Origin: Caulobacter sp031457805
GTDB taxonomy: Bacteria; Pseudomonadota; Alphaproteobacteria; Caulobacterales; Caulobacteraceae
DNA: 64,000 nucleotides
NCBI RefSeq assembly: GCF_031457805.1
Contig: NZ_JAVDXI010000006.1
Location: forward strand, 186,001 to 250,000
Direction: 5' to 3'
Part shown: piece by piece, positions 1 to 8,009 of the stretch
Layout of the letters: each line of letters begins with the position of its first letter
Numbering within the stretch: position 1 is the first letter of the stretch
Made by a program: the position numbers and the translations under genes
The notes under the pieces: model-generated
Told to the model about the DNA's origin: nothing
Databases searched by the model: none
What the model saw: only the letters and a program-made list of their open reading frames with translations

Positions 1-1
1 G

Positions 2-739
2 GTCTTCATTCATGTCGCAGGCCTCATCAAGGCGACGACATTGGACGGCTTCAACCGGGTGAACCAGGACGGGGCTCGCGCCGCCGCTGAGGCGGCCAAG
101 GCCGCGGGCGCCCGGTTCATGCTGGTTTCGAGCCTGGCGGCACGCGAGCCGTCGCTCTCGAACTACGCCGCCAGCAAGCGTGCCGGCGAAGAGGCGGTGC
201 GCGCGGCGGACCCTAGCGCTTTGATCTTTCGACCGCCCGCGATCTACGGCCCCGGCGACACCGAGACGCTGGGATTGTTTCAGCTGGCTGCGCGCAGTCC
301 GGTCCTGCCGGTGCTCTCGCCAAGCTCTCGGATCGCCATGATCCACGTGCACGACGCCGCCGCAAAGCTAGTCGCGTTCTGCCGCACACCCGTTTTGGGT
401 CTCGTGGAGGTCTCCGATGTGCGGCGCGACGGATACACTTGGACGGAAATCATGCGCGGCGCGGGGCTTGTCATGGGCGCAAAACCGCGCCTGGTAAGGC
501 TTCCCGACCTAGGCATTCTGACCGCCGGAGCCCTTGTGGACGCTTGGTCTCGTCTGACAAAGACACCTTCCGTCTTTGGATCAGGGAAGGCTAGGGAGTT
601 GCTTCACGCCGATTGGACCCCATCTAGCGCTCCGATGGCGGAGGGAGTACCCAGCGTCTTCGGTCTTGTTGACGGGTTCGCTCACACCGTCGATTGGTAC
701 CGATCGGCGGGGTGGCTACCCAAAAATTTGGTCGCCTAG
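2..739 (+). CDS. cerR: NAD(P)-dependent epimerase/reductase, ceramide reductase CerR-like (5' partial)
   Basis: The reading frame is already open at the left edge, so the start and the Rossmann glycine motif lie outside the window. What remains is the C-terminal part of an extended short-chain dehydrogenase: a serine-rich strand (LVSSLAA) followed by the catalytic YxxxK signature (NYAASKRAGE), then RPPAIYGPGD, typical of NAD-dependent epimerases. The next genes are an acyl carrier protein and serine palmitoyltransferase, the order known for the C. crescentus ceramide locus, where the equivalent enzyme CerR reduces the 3-keto group of oxidised ceramide. The role is inferred from family and position. 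The frame ends at TAG, 77 bp before acpR. Confidence 0.85.
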   Translation, partial: VFIHVAGLIKATTLDGFNRVNQDGARAAAEAAKAAGARFMLVSSLAAREPSLSNYAASKRAGEEAVRAADPSALIFRPPAIYGPGDTETLGLFQLAARSPVLPVLSPSSRIAMIHVHDAAAKLVAFCRTPVLGLVEVSDVRRDGYTWTEIMRGAGLVMGAKPRLVRLPDLGILTAGALVDAWSRLTKTPSVFGSGKARELLHADWTPSSAPMAEGVPSVFGLVDGFAHTVDWYRSAGWLPKNLVA

Positions 740-816
740 TTCAAATATGGCGGAAATCTGACAGACTCGCCGTTACAGTAGTGACACGGGTGGGGCTCCC
801 GGAGGTTTGATTTAGA

Positions 817-1068
817 ATGGAAACGGTGACGGATCTCAGCTTGCGCGAGATCGGGGTAGCGGCGACCAAGGTTCTGGGGCGAGCTGTCGAGGTTCGTGCG
901 GAATCGCATATCGGCCGGGACCTCGCCGTGGATTCGCTGGCCCTCATGAACATCATCATGGAGCTCGAAGACACCTTCGATATCTCCATTCCGCTCGATC
1001 GCCTGGCGTCCGTCGAGACCGCCGGCGACCTTTCCAAACTGATCAACGATCTCCGGACTAGGGCTTAA
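817..1068 (+). CDS. acpR: Acyl carrier protein of the sphingolipid pathway
   Basis: This is an 83-residue acyl carrier protein. The 4'-phosphopantetheine attachment site is the DSL motif (LAVDSLALMN), with the serine at residue 40, followed by the acidic helix II typical of the family. A GGAGG box 11 bases upstream supports the ATG start. The stop is only 3 bp before the spt start, so the two are co-transcribed and probably translationally linked. In C. crescentus the equivalent protein presents the fatty acid to serine palmitoyltransferase instead of acyl-CoA. A dedicated carrier rather than the housekeeping AcpP is supported by its location and divergent sequence. Confidence 0.88.
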   Translation: METVTDLSLREIGVAATKVLGRAVEVRAESHIGRDLAVDSLALMNIIMELEDTFDISIPLDRLASVETAGDLSKLINDLRTRA

Positions 1069-1071
1069 CTA

Positions 1072-2286
1072 ATGGGGCTATTTGATAAGCACCTGGCCTA
1101 TCGCGACGCGTACAAGGCTATCCAGGACGCGGGCGCAAACCCGTTCAAGGTGCGCTTTGACGCCGTCCACTCGCCGACTGAAGGCGTGGTCGATGGCCGT
1201 CCCACTATTCTGCTGGGCACGAACAACTATTTGGGCCTGACCTTTGACGAGCAGGCCATCGCCGCTTCGGTCAAGGCGGTACAGGAACGCGGCACCGGCA
1301 CCACCGGTTCCCGCATCGCCAATGGTAGCTTCGAGACCCACGTCGAACTCGAGCAAGAGCTGGCCAAGTTCTACGGCCGCAAGCATGCTATGGTCTTTAC
1401 GACCGGCTACCAGGCCAATTTGGGCGTTTTGTCGACCCTGGTGGGCCGCGGCGACCACCTGATCCTCGACGCCGACAGCCATGCCTCGATCTATGACGGC
1501 TCGCGTCTGGGCCACGCCGAGGTCATCCGCTTCCGCCACAACGACCCCGAGGACCTGGCCAAGCGCCTGCGTCGCCTGGGCGATGCGCCGGGCGAGCGCC
1601 TGATCGTCGTCGAGGGCATCTATTCGATGATCGGCGACGTCGCGCCGCTGAAGGAAATCGCCGCCGTGAAGCGCGAGATGGGCGGCTATCTGCTCGTCGA
1701 CGAGGCTCACTCCATGGGCGTGCTGGGCGCTACGGGTCGCGGTCTCGCCGAAGCGGCGGGCGTGGAAGAAGATGTCGACTTCATCGTCGGCACCTTCTCC
1801 AAGAGCCTGGGCGCCATCGGCGGCTTCTGCGTGTCGGATCACGACGACTTCGACGTCATGCGCGTCGTCTGCCGCCCCTATATGTTCACCGCCTCGCTGC
1901 CGCCGGCCGTGGTCGCTTCGACCGTGACGGCCCTGCGCCGCATGGTCGAGCAGCCAGAGCTGCGTGATCGCCTGAACCGCAACGCCAAGCGCCTGTACGA
2001 CGGCCTGACCGCCATGGGCTTCCTGACGGGTCCCAGCGCCAGCCCGATCGTGGCCGCGACCATGCCCGACCAGGAGCGCGCCATCGCCATGTGGAACGGC
2101 CTTCTGCAGGCCGGCGTCTATCTGAACCTGGCCTTGCCGCCCGCCACCCCCGACAGCCGTCCGCTGCTGCGCGCCAGCGTCAGCGCTGCTCACACCGACG
2201 AGCAGATCGACGCGGTGCTCAAGACCTACGGCGAGATCGGCGCTGCGCTGGGCGTGATCGAGCCCCTGAAGCGCGCACGCGCCTGA
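1072..2286 (+). CDS. spt: Serine palmitoyltransferase
   Basis: A 404-residue soluble alpha-oxoamine synthase (fold type I PLP enzyme). It condenses serine with an acyl thioester to give a 3-keto long-chain base, the first committed step of sphingolipid synthesis. Visible residues: the PLP lysine in GTFSKSLG (K244), the PLP-nitrogen aspartate and nearby histidine in LLVDEAHSMG (D210, H213), and the GTGTTGSR loop near residue 75. KBL and BioF share this fold, but the upstream acyl carrier protein and ceramide reductase point to serine palmitoyltransferase. The length fits bacterial homologues. A strong intrinsic terminator follows the stop codon. Confidence 0.92.
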   Translation: MGLFDKHLAYRDAYKAIQDAGANPFKVRFDAVHSPTEGVVDGRPTILLGTNNYLGLTFDEQAIAASVKAVQERGTGTTGSRIANGSFETHVELEQELAKFYGRKHAMVFTTGYQANLGVLSTLVGRGDHLILDADSHASIYDGSRLGHAEVIRFRHNDPEDLAKRLRRLGDAPGERLIVVEGIYSMIGDVAPLKEIAAVKREMGGYLLVDEAHSMGVLGATGRGLAEAAGVEEDVDFIVGTFSKSLGAIGGFCVSDHDDFDVMRVVCRPYMFTASLPPAVVASTVTALRRMVEQPELRDRLNRNAKRLYDGLTAMGFLTGPSASPIVAATMPDQERAIAMWNGLLQAGVYLNLALPPATPDSRPLLRASVSAAHTDEQIDAVLKTYGEIGAALGVIEPLKRARA

Positions 2287-2311
2287 GGTCGTCTCATCGC
2301 CGAAACAAGAG

Positions 2312-2338
2312 CGCCCGGGTCAACGACCCGGGCGTTTT
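2312..2338 (+). terminator. Intrinsic terminator after spt (possibly bidirectional)
   Basis: A perfect 10-bp stem (CGCCCGGGTC / GACCCGGGCG) with a 3-base loop is followed by TTTTCGTTT. It lies between the convergent spt and the minus-strand gene ending at 2352. On the minus strand it is followed by CTCTTGTTT, so it may also stop transcription from the other side. Confidence 0.9.
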
Positions 2339-2351
2339 CGTTTGCATAGAC

Positions 2352-3233
2352 TCAGGCGGATCGCCGTCGCTCTTTCCAGACCTTGAGCAGAACAGCCGGC
2401 GCAGCCAGGATCGGATGTCGTTCTCGCCACGGCGTCAGCGGCACCGTGACCCCGGTGTGGCGCTGGATCTTCCAGGCCGCATAGCGCGCCGCGCCCTGGA
2501 AGGTGAAAGCCGCCTTGACCAAGCGCGCCATGTTCAAGGGTTTTCCGAAGGCCCGCCGCACGCTCCACGCCTTGAGCCGGCGTGTCCGGACCTCCGCAGA
2601 CAGGCCCCGCCCCTCATCGAGCCAGACAGCCTGCATGACCCGTTCATAGCGCTCCGGGTCGTAGGTCAGGATCGACACCTCGCGGCCTGCCTTCTCGACC
2701 CGCAGCTCGGCCTTGTAGGTCTCCTGGAAGAGCGCCGTCCATAGCGCCAGCGGTGTAGCATCCGCCGAACCGATCGCCTGGGCGAAGTCGGCGGCGGTCC
2801 GACAAGCGTCGGCGATGGCGTCCACCACGGCCTCACGCGCCTCGGGGGCGGCCCAAATCAAGGCGCTTGGCTGCACGAAGCGGGCCCAGATCGTGGTGTC
2901 GACGCCCGCGCCGCTGGCGGCCCGTTGGAACTGCGCCAGCGTCATCGACGCGACCTTGGCCCTCAGCGTCGAGCCGCCGTGCTCCAACTCGTGATAGCTG
3001 ACGTCTGGCCAGAGCAGCCGTGTGAACACGCCTCGCCAGCCTGCTGGAACCCTTTCGGTAAGAACATAGTAGTCCAGCACGCCCGATAGGTCGCCGGTCC
3101 GCAGGATCGAGCCATAGAACAGAACCGCCCTCGCGCCGGGAAACACGCTCGCCAGATGCGCCGCGAAGGCGGAGATCGATTCGGGCGTCGTCTGGGAGAG
3201 CTCGGCCGCGACGAGGTCGCGCAGGCGGCTCAT
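2352..3233 (-). CDS. Nucleotidyltransferase-fold protein of the ceramide phosphoglycerate (cpg) locus
   Basis: A 293-residue protein with a polymerase-beta-type nucleotidyltransferase signature near residues 36-56: AVLFYGSILR followed ten residues later by LDYYV. In this superfamily the motif is normally hG[GS]...DhD/E; here the second acidic residue is tyrosine. The ATG overlaps the stop of the ceramide kinase gene by 4 bp, so it is the last gene of a coupled minus-strand trio. In C. crescentus the three corresponding genes are needed to make ceramide phosphoglycerate, an anionic sphingolipid; I do not remember with certainty which cpg letter belongs here. A nucleotidyl or glycerate transfer role is inference. 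The C-terminal 100 residues are very basic (isoelectric), suggesting membrane contact. Confidence 0.72.
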   Translation of the reverse strand: MSRLRDLVAAELSQTTPESISAFAAHLASVFPGARAVLFYGSILRTGDLSGVLDYYVLTERVPAGWRGVFTRLLWPDVSYHELEHGGSTLRAKVASMTLAQFQRAASGAGVDTTIWARFVQPSALIWAAPEAREAVVDAIADACRTAADFAQAIGSADATPLALWTALFQETYKAELRVEKAGREVSILTYDPERYERVMQAVWLDEGRGLSAEVRTRRLKAWSVRRAFGKPLNMARLVKAAFTFQGAARYAAWKIQRHTGVTVPLTPWRERHPILAAPAVLLKVWKERRRSA

Positions 3234-4144
3234 CCGACCAGGAACCGTAAGGGCGGCCCGAGCCGGATCGTCAGGTCGCCGCCTTCGAAGACCTCGCCGT
3301 CCAGCACAAAGGGCGCTCCGCCCGAAAGATCGACCGTGCGAGGATCGCGACGGCGATACCCCAGGCCCTCCAGCGCCGGAGCCACCTTGCCGCTCAACAT
3401 CAAGGGCAAGGCCTTGTGCAGGCGACGCGGCGGAGCGTCGACATCGAGGAGCTTCAACCCTTCGCGCGGCGCCCCGAACGGCTTGAGCCCGAACGGCAGG
3501 CGCTTCAACGCCGTGGCGATAATGGCGAAGCGATCACCCTCGGCCTGAGCTTCACCATCCAGAGCCAGCCGCGCCGGGACCCCCGCGCGCCATTCGTCGC
3601 GCGAACCGCCGAACAATGCGCCCAGCGCCGCCGTGGCGATGGTCAGGGCGACCGCCACATTGTGGAAGAAGCCCACCTTGTGGACACGTTGCGCGAGGTT
3701 GGTCGCCTTAACCGGCGCGCCCATTCCGAAAAAGAAACCTTGCAGACAAGGCTTGTCGTCGGCCCAGCTGACCCGAAGAGGCGGGCGCGACTTGATCGTA
3801 GGGTTTTCCCGGCGCGCTGCGCTGAGCGCGTCTTCCAGGCGCCACCCCTCCGCCGTGCCAAGATCTATGGCCAGGACATTGGTCTTGCCGGATGGCAGCA
3901 CCGCCAGCAGCGGCGGGGCGTCGCCGAAGGTATGCGGCAACAGGCTGATGACGTCGCGGACCGTCCCATCGCCCCCGTCGATCACCAGCAGGTCAAGTCC
4001 GTCACGCGCGAAGCCATTCAGGGCCTCGCGCAGAGCGTCCCGGCCGATCGGTTCGACCAGGCGCACGTCCTCTGGGGCCGGGCCCGGGGGCCGGATGCGG
4101 TTGCCGTGGCTCTTGGGATTGCGGACGACCCCGACGCGCGTCAT
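3230..4144 (-). CDS. cpgB: Ceramide kinase (diacylglycerol-kinase-like lipid kinase)
   Basis: A 304-residue lipid kinase of the diacylglycerol kinase catalytic family. The nucleotide-binding GGDGT motif is at residues 57-61 (VIDGGDGTVRD), preceded by VGVVRNPKSHGN, the usual N-terminal strand. The start chosen overlaps the upstream stop by 4 bp (ATGA); longer in-frame readings run through the upstream gene. The C. crescentus protein in this position was characterised as an evolutionarily distinct ceramide kinase that phosphorylates ceramide on the way to ceramide phosphoglycerate. Both neighbours overlap it, so the trio should be made in fixed ratio. The symbol is recalled from that work and assigned by position. 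Confidence 0.8.
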   Translation of the reverse strand: MTRVGVVRNPKSHGNRIRPPGPAPEDVRLVEPIGRDALREALNGFARDGLDLLVIDGGDGTVRDVISLLPHTFGDAPPLLAVLPSGKTNVLAIDLGTAEGWRLEDALSAARRENPTIKSRPPLRVSWADDKPCLQGFFFGMGAPVKATNLAQRVHKVGFFHNVAVALTIATAALGALFGGSRDEWRAGVPARLALDGEAQAEGDRFAIIATALKRLPFGLKPFGAPREGLKLLDVDAPPRRLHKALPLMLSGKVAPALEGLGYRRRDPRTVDLSGGAPFVLDGEVFEGGDLTIRLGPPLRFLVG

Positions 4145-5268
4145 TTCGCCAGCCAGGATTGGATCGAGCCTTTCGGCGCCATTAGGCCCTGCAGGATCTG
4201 GATGGCGTGCACGACGAAGCACACGGCGGTCCAGATCGCTACGAGGGTGAAGCCAACGTCCGGCCGGCCAACAAGCGCGCAGCCCGTCAACAGGATCAGG
4301 TTGGGGTTCCGACGCGCGGTGATCAGGCGGAAGAAGCTGTCGAAGGGCCGCCAGGCGTGCATCTCCAGCTTGAAGAGCCCGAGGAAGATCCCCTCCTCCA
4401 CCCGCTGGGCCACATAGCCGCCGACGACGATGGCGAGGCTCAAGGCCGCGTACGGGATCTCCTGGCCCACCGCATAGACGCCGACGAACCAGGCCCACCA
4501 CCAGAACGGCGGATGCACCAGGTCGATGCCGTGGTCGAAGACGTTGCCCCACTTGGACGAGGTCAGGGTCACACGGGCCAGCTTGCCGTCGACCGTGTCG
4601 AGGAAGGTCATGATCCAGGCGCAGACTAGGCCCCAGCCAAACTGCCCCTGCCAGAACAGCCAGGTCGCGGCCAACACCATCAGGAAGCCGATGAAGGTGA
4701 CCTGGTTGGGCGTCATCTTCGCCAGGGCGCACCAACGGGTCACAACCCGCGCCGGCGCCGGCCACACGTACTTGGTGACGAAGTCCGTGACGCCCTTGTA
4801 CGAGCCCTGGAACAGGCGCTTTTCGACGGCGCGCACCGTTTCCGGGGTCAGGCGCTCCAGCACCGGCGGCTCGCGCTTGCGCAGCGCGCTGTTATAGGCT
4901 GAACCCAGTTCCAGGGCCGTCAACCGCGTGAAGCGCGGGTCCAGTCCGGTGGGGTCGTTTCCGGCGGCGAGCGCTTCGCTGGCGGCGTACCCCAGATCCG
5001 CTGGCGCGTGCACAGCCACAGCGCGCCCTGCATCATCGACCAACACCGCGCCTTCGCGGCCCGCCAAGGCCTTGATCAGCGACTCATCGAACACCCAGCC
5101 GGCGTCCACCGCCACGACGGCGTGCGAGAGATCCACGGCGGGGATCTCGACCAGACCCAGACGACGGTAGATGCGGGACAGACGCTCGGCGGAGCTCATG
5201 CCCCAGATGCGCCCGTCGCTGCGGCCCACGGTCAGCGCACGCGGCGCATTTTGAACTTCACCACTCAA
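4141..5268 (-). CDS. CDP-alcohol phosphotransferase with degenerate N-terminal nucleotidyltransferase domain
   Basis: A 375-residue membrane enzyme. The full CDP-alcohol phosphotransferase signature DG(x2)AR(x8)G(x3)D(x3)D is present from D227 to D249, with hydrophobic segments at roughly 190-225 and 255-365. The first ~165 residues resemble a sugar-nucleotidyltransferase domain that has lost its glycine-rich loop: GRIWGMSSAERLSR stands where GxGxRL would be. Such two-domain fusions make phosphodiester lipids from CDP-activated headgroups. As first gene of the cpg-like trio it probably transfers a CDP-linked polar group to a ceramide-derived acceptor. Its start is 76 bp from the divergent metallophosphoesterase, so promoters for both lie in that gap. 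Confidence 0.78.
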   Translation of the reverse strand: MSGEVQNAPRALTVGRSDGRIWGMSSAERLSRIYRRLGLVEIPAVDLSHAVVAVDAGWVFDESLIKALAGREGAVLVDDAGRAVAVHAPADLGYAASEALAAGNDPTGLDPRFTRLTALELGSAYNSALRKREPPVLERLTPETVRAVEKRLFQGSYKGVTDFVTKYVWPAPARVVTRWCALAKMTPNQVTFIGFLMVLAATWLFWQGQFGWGLVCAWIMTFLDTVDGKLARVTLTSSKWGNVFDHGIDLVHPPFWWWAWFVGVYAVGQEIPYAALSLAIVVGGYVAQRVEEGIFLGLFKLEMHAWRPFDSFFRLITARRNPNLILLTGCALVGRPDVGFTLVAIWTAVCFVVHAIQILQGLMAPKGSIQSWLAK

Positions 5269-5344
5269 AGACGGCTATACCCCTTGAATCCCAGGCTGAT
5301 AGATACGCAGCTTCGTCCGTTTCGACCAGAACCGCCGGCCCGTC

Positions 5345-6262
5345 TTGTCCATTTATCGCATCGCACACCTCTCGGACCCCCATCTCCCGCCGCCGCCCGG
5401 CGCGTTCGGCCTACGGGACGTGTTCACCAAGCGCCTGCTCAGCCGCATCGCCTGGCGAAAAAAGCGCAAGGTCCATCGCCCCGAGGTTCTGGAGGCCTTG
5501 ATCGCCGACATGAAGGCGACCTCGCCGGACCATGTGGTGATCAGCGGCGACCTGACCAACTTCGCCGCGCCCGGCGAGATCGCCGCAGCCCGCGCATGGC
5601 TCGAAGCGCTGGGCGCAGCGGCCGATTACACCATCAGTCCGGGAAATCACGACGCCCTGGCGGGCCCGGGCGGGCATGAACGTTTCGCGATCTGGTCGCC
5701 TTGGCTGGGCGACGCCGGCGAGGCCAGTTTCCCGCAGGTGCGAGTGCGCGGCCCCGTGGCGATCTTCAACCTGTGCTCGGCGGTTCCCACCGCGCCGCAT
5801 CTGGCCACGGGACGCCTGGGCGACGACCAGCTGCAGCGTCTCGACGCGGCGCTGTCGGACCCCGCCTACGGCGGCCTGTTCCGACTGGTGGTCCTGCACC
5901 ACCCGCCGTATCCGGGCGCGGTGTCCAAGCGCAAGCGGCTGGAGGACCAGGAGGCGCTACGCGCGGTGCTGGCTAGGCGCGGGGCGGACCTCGTGCTGCA
6001 TGGCCACGCCCATGAGGCGCTGGTCGGCTCGGTGCCCGGTCCCGGCGGCGCGACCATCCCGGTGCTGGGCGTGCCGTCGGCCTCGGCCAAGCCCAGCCGC
6101 CACGCGCCCGCCCGCTGGCACCAGATCGAGATCGAGCCTCGCCCCGAAGGCGGTCACGCCGTCCGCGTCGTCGCGCGCGGCCTGTCAGAGACGGGCGCGG
6201 AGATCGCCGAACTGGGTCGCTTCACCCTGGCCGACGTCGCGCGCCGCGCCGAGGCCGCCTGA
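5345..6262 (+). CDS. Calcineurin-like metallophosphoesterase
   Basis: A 305-residue cytoplasmic protein with all motifs of the calcineurin superfamily in order: DxH (LSDPHL, near residue 11), GDxxN-type (SGDLTN), GNHD (SPGNHDAL), H (VLHHPPY) and GHxH (HGHAHEA). The best start is TTG at 5345; no ATG precedes the DxH strand and the ribosome-binding site is poor. It may hydrolyse a phosphomonoester or a pyrophosphate such as a CDP-linked intermediate; LpxH-type UDP-diacylglucosamine hydrolases belong to the same superfamily. It sits between the cpg-like genes and the bcerS operon, which suggests lipid metabolism, but the substrate cannot be read from sequence. Confidence 0.8.
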   Translation: MSIYRIAHLSDPHLPPPPGAFGLRDVFTKRLLSRIAWRKKRKVHRPEVLEALIADMKATSPDHVVISGDLTNFAAPGEIAAARAWLEALGAAADYTISPGNHDALAGPGGHERFAIWSPWLGDAGEASFPQVRVRGPVAIFNLCSAVPTAPHLATGRLGDDQLQRLDAALSDPAYGGLFRLVVLHHPPYPGAVSKRKRLEDQEALRAVLARRGADLVLHGHAHEALVGSVPGPGGATIPVLGVPSASAKPSRHAPARWHQIEIEPRPEGGHAVRVVARGLSETGAEIAELGRFTLADVARRAEAA

Positions 6263-6354
6263 ATGACCTCGGCGAACGCATCGCCCTTCCCTGTGCCCCC
6301 GCGCATCCCTATTGTGCCGCGCTGGCGACACCGGCCTGAAGTTTCGGCGTTCTC

Positions 6355-6792
6355 ATGACCAATCCCACCGCCCTGGCGTTCGGCTATCCCGCCTCGAAGG
6401 TCGCCGAGACCGATCACTGGCTTGTCCTGGTTCGCCCCAAGCAGCCCACGTTTGGCGCCTTGGTTCTGGTGGGCAAGGAAGCGGTGCAGGCGTTCTCGGA
6501 CGTGAGTCCGGCCGCGTTCGCCGACCTGCAGGTCGCCGTCGCCGGGATCGAGCGCCTCCTCAAGAGCCAAGTCGACTACGAGAAGATCAACTATCTGATG
6601 CTGATGATGGTCGACAAAGACGTCCACTTCCACGTGCTGCCGCGCTACGCCGGCGCTCGGGAACATGAAGGCGTTTCCTTCCCCGACGCCGGCTGGCCCG
6701 CCGCGCCGGCGCTGGGAACGGCGGTCGAGCTGGCGCCCGACGCGGTGGAGCGTCTCGCGGCCCGCTTCGCCAAGGCTTGGAACCCAGCGTGA
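6355..6792 (+). CDS. HIT-family nucleotide hydrolase/transferase
   Basis: A 145-residue protein of the histidine-triad superfamily. The catalytic segment is KDVHFHVLPRY near residues 86-96, which keeps the HxHxxPR pattern of the AP4A-hydrolase/CwfJ-like branch rather than the classical HxHxH triad. Its stop overlaps the lptF-like start by 4 bp (GTGA), so it is the first gene of a tightly coupled chain ending with the NTP transferase at 10218. HIT proteins act on nucleotide phosphoanhydrides; cleaning up or using a nucleotide-activated headgroup in sphingolipid synthesis is a reasonable inference. The 92 bp before it probably carry the operon promoter. Confidence 0.78.
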   Translation: MTNPTALAFGYPASKVAETDHWLVLVRPKQPTFGALVLVGKEAVQAFSDVSPAAFADLQVAVAGIERLLKSQVDYEKINYLMLMMVDKDVHFHVLPRYAGAREHEGVSFPDAGWPAAPALGTAVELAPDAVERLAARFAKAWNPA

Positions 6793-8009
6793 GCGTCAAG
6801 ACTTCGCCCGCCGGCGGCTCGCGCCTGATCGATCGCTACGTGCTGCGCCTGCTGCTCTGGCCGCTGGTCGCCTGCTTGGGCGTGACGGTGATCGCGCTGC
6901 TGCTGGAGCGCATCCTGCGCTTGCTCGACGTCCTGTCGCAAAGCAGCGCGCGCTTTGGCTATGTCGCCCAGTTGGCCGCCAATCTGGTGCCGCACTATCT
7001 GGGCCTGGCCTTGCCGGTGGCCTTCTTCGTGGCGCTGTTCATCGTCATCGTGAAGCTGTCGGACGGCTCGGAAATCGACGCGCTGCTGGCCAGCGGCCAG
7101 TCTCTGGAACGGATCGCCGCGCCGTTCGTGGCCGTCGGCCTGTTCCTCAGCGTCTTCAGCATCATCGTGTTCGGCTACATGCAGCCCTACAGCCGCTACG
7201 CCTATCGTGCGGTGATGCACGCGGCGATCAACGCCGGCTGGAACGGACGCCTGGCGGGCGGGGCCTTCATTGACGACAAGGGCTCGCTGCTCACCGCCGA
7301 CAGCGCCGACATCGCCGGCCAACGCCTGACGCGGGTGTTCATTCGCCGCCTCGACGCCAAGGGCCAGGAAGAGATCATCACCGCCGCCTCGGCTGACCTG
7401 AAAATGGATCCGGACGGCAAGACCATCACCATGGACCTGCGCGACGGCCGCCGCATCGCCCACGACGCCAACGGGACCTATCGCAACCTGGCCTTCACCA
7501 GCCTGACGATCCAGACGCCGCTGTCGGCGGCTGCGGTATTACTGCGCGCCCGGGGCGGCGACGAGCGCGAACTGACCATGGGCGAGCTTCGCCGGCAGGC
7601 CAATTCCCCCAACCCCGTGGTCTCCAAGAGCACCTTGCTCAGTGAGTTCTATGGTCGTCTGGCCCGCGCCGCCTTCCTGCCGTTCCTGCCGCTTCTGGCG
7701 TTCCCGCTCGGCCTGGCGTCCAAGCGAGGCAACCGCGCCCCAGGTCTGATCATGGCGGGGCTGCTCTTGCTGGCGTTCCAGCACTCGCTGCTGCTGGGTC
7801 AGGGCATGGCGAAGGCCGGCAAGGCGGCCGCCTTCCCCGCCATCTGGGTCCCCTTCGCCGTGTTCGCCGCGCTCAGCGTGTGGCTGTTCGTCGGCAGCAG
7901 GACCCGCCCCGGCGACACGCCGGTGTCGCGCCTGGTGCGGCGCATCAACAATCTGGTCACGCGCGCCCTGCGCCTGCTGCCCCAGCCGAAGAAGCGACAA
8001 GCCGCATGA
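6789..8009 (+). CDS. lptF: LptF-like permease of the YjgP/YjgQ family
   Basis: A 406-residue inner-membrane protein with two N-terminal membrane helices (about 18-40 and 62-90), a third near 110-135, a periplasmic beta-jellyroll-like domain (~140-265) and three C-terminal helices (~300-380). This is the LptF/LptG architecture. LptF/G normally pair with the LptB ATPase to move lipopolysaccharide to the periplasmic bridge. The GTG start overlaps the HIT gene stop by 4 bp and the gene's stop overlaps the next gene by 4 bp. In many alphaproteobacteria the lipopolysaccharide lptFG pair sits beside lptD; here the pair is inside the ceramide locus, so it may be a paralogue serving sphingolipids. The symbol denotes family, not proven function. 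Confidence 0.85.
   Translation: MSVKTSPAGGSRLIDRYVLRLLLWPLVACLGVTVIALLLERILRLLDVLSQSSARFGYVAQLAANLVPHYLGLALPVAFFVALFIVIVKLSDGSEIDALLASGQSLERIAAPFVAVGLFLSVFSIIVFGYMQPYSRYAYRAVMHAAINAGWNGRLAGGAFIDDKGSLLTADSADIAGQRLTRVFIRRLDAKGQEEIITAASADLKMDPDGKTITMDLRDGRRIAHDANGTYRNLAFTSLTIQTPLSAAAVLLRARGGDERELTMGELRRQANSPNPVVSKSTLLSEFYGRLARAAFLPFLPLLAFPLGLASKRGNRAPGLIMAGLLLLAFQHSLLLGQGMAKAGKAAAFPAIWVPFAVFAALSVWLFVGSRTRPGDTPVSRLVRRINNLVTRALRLLPQPKKRQAA

Noticed and set aside
1078..2193. Long minus-strand open frame opposite spt
   Set aside because: It is the antisense shadow of a well-conserved enzyme in GC-rich DNA; the translation is low-complexity and has no family features.
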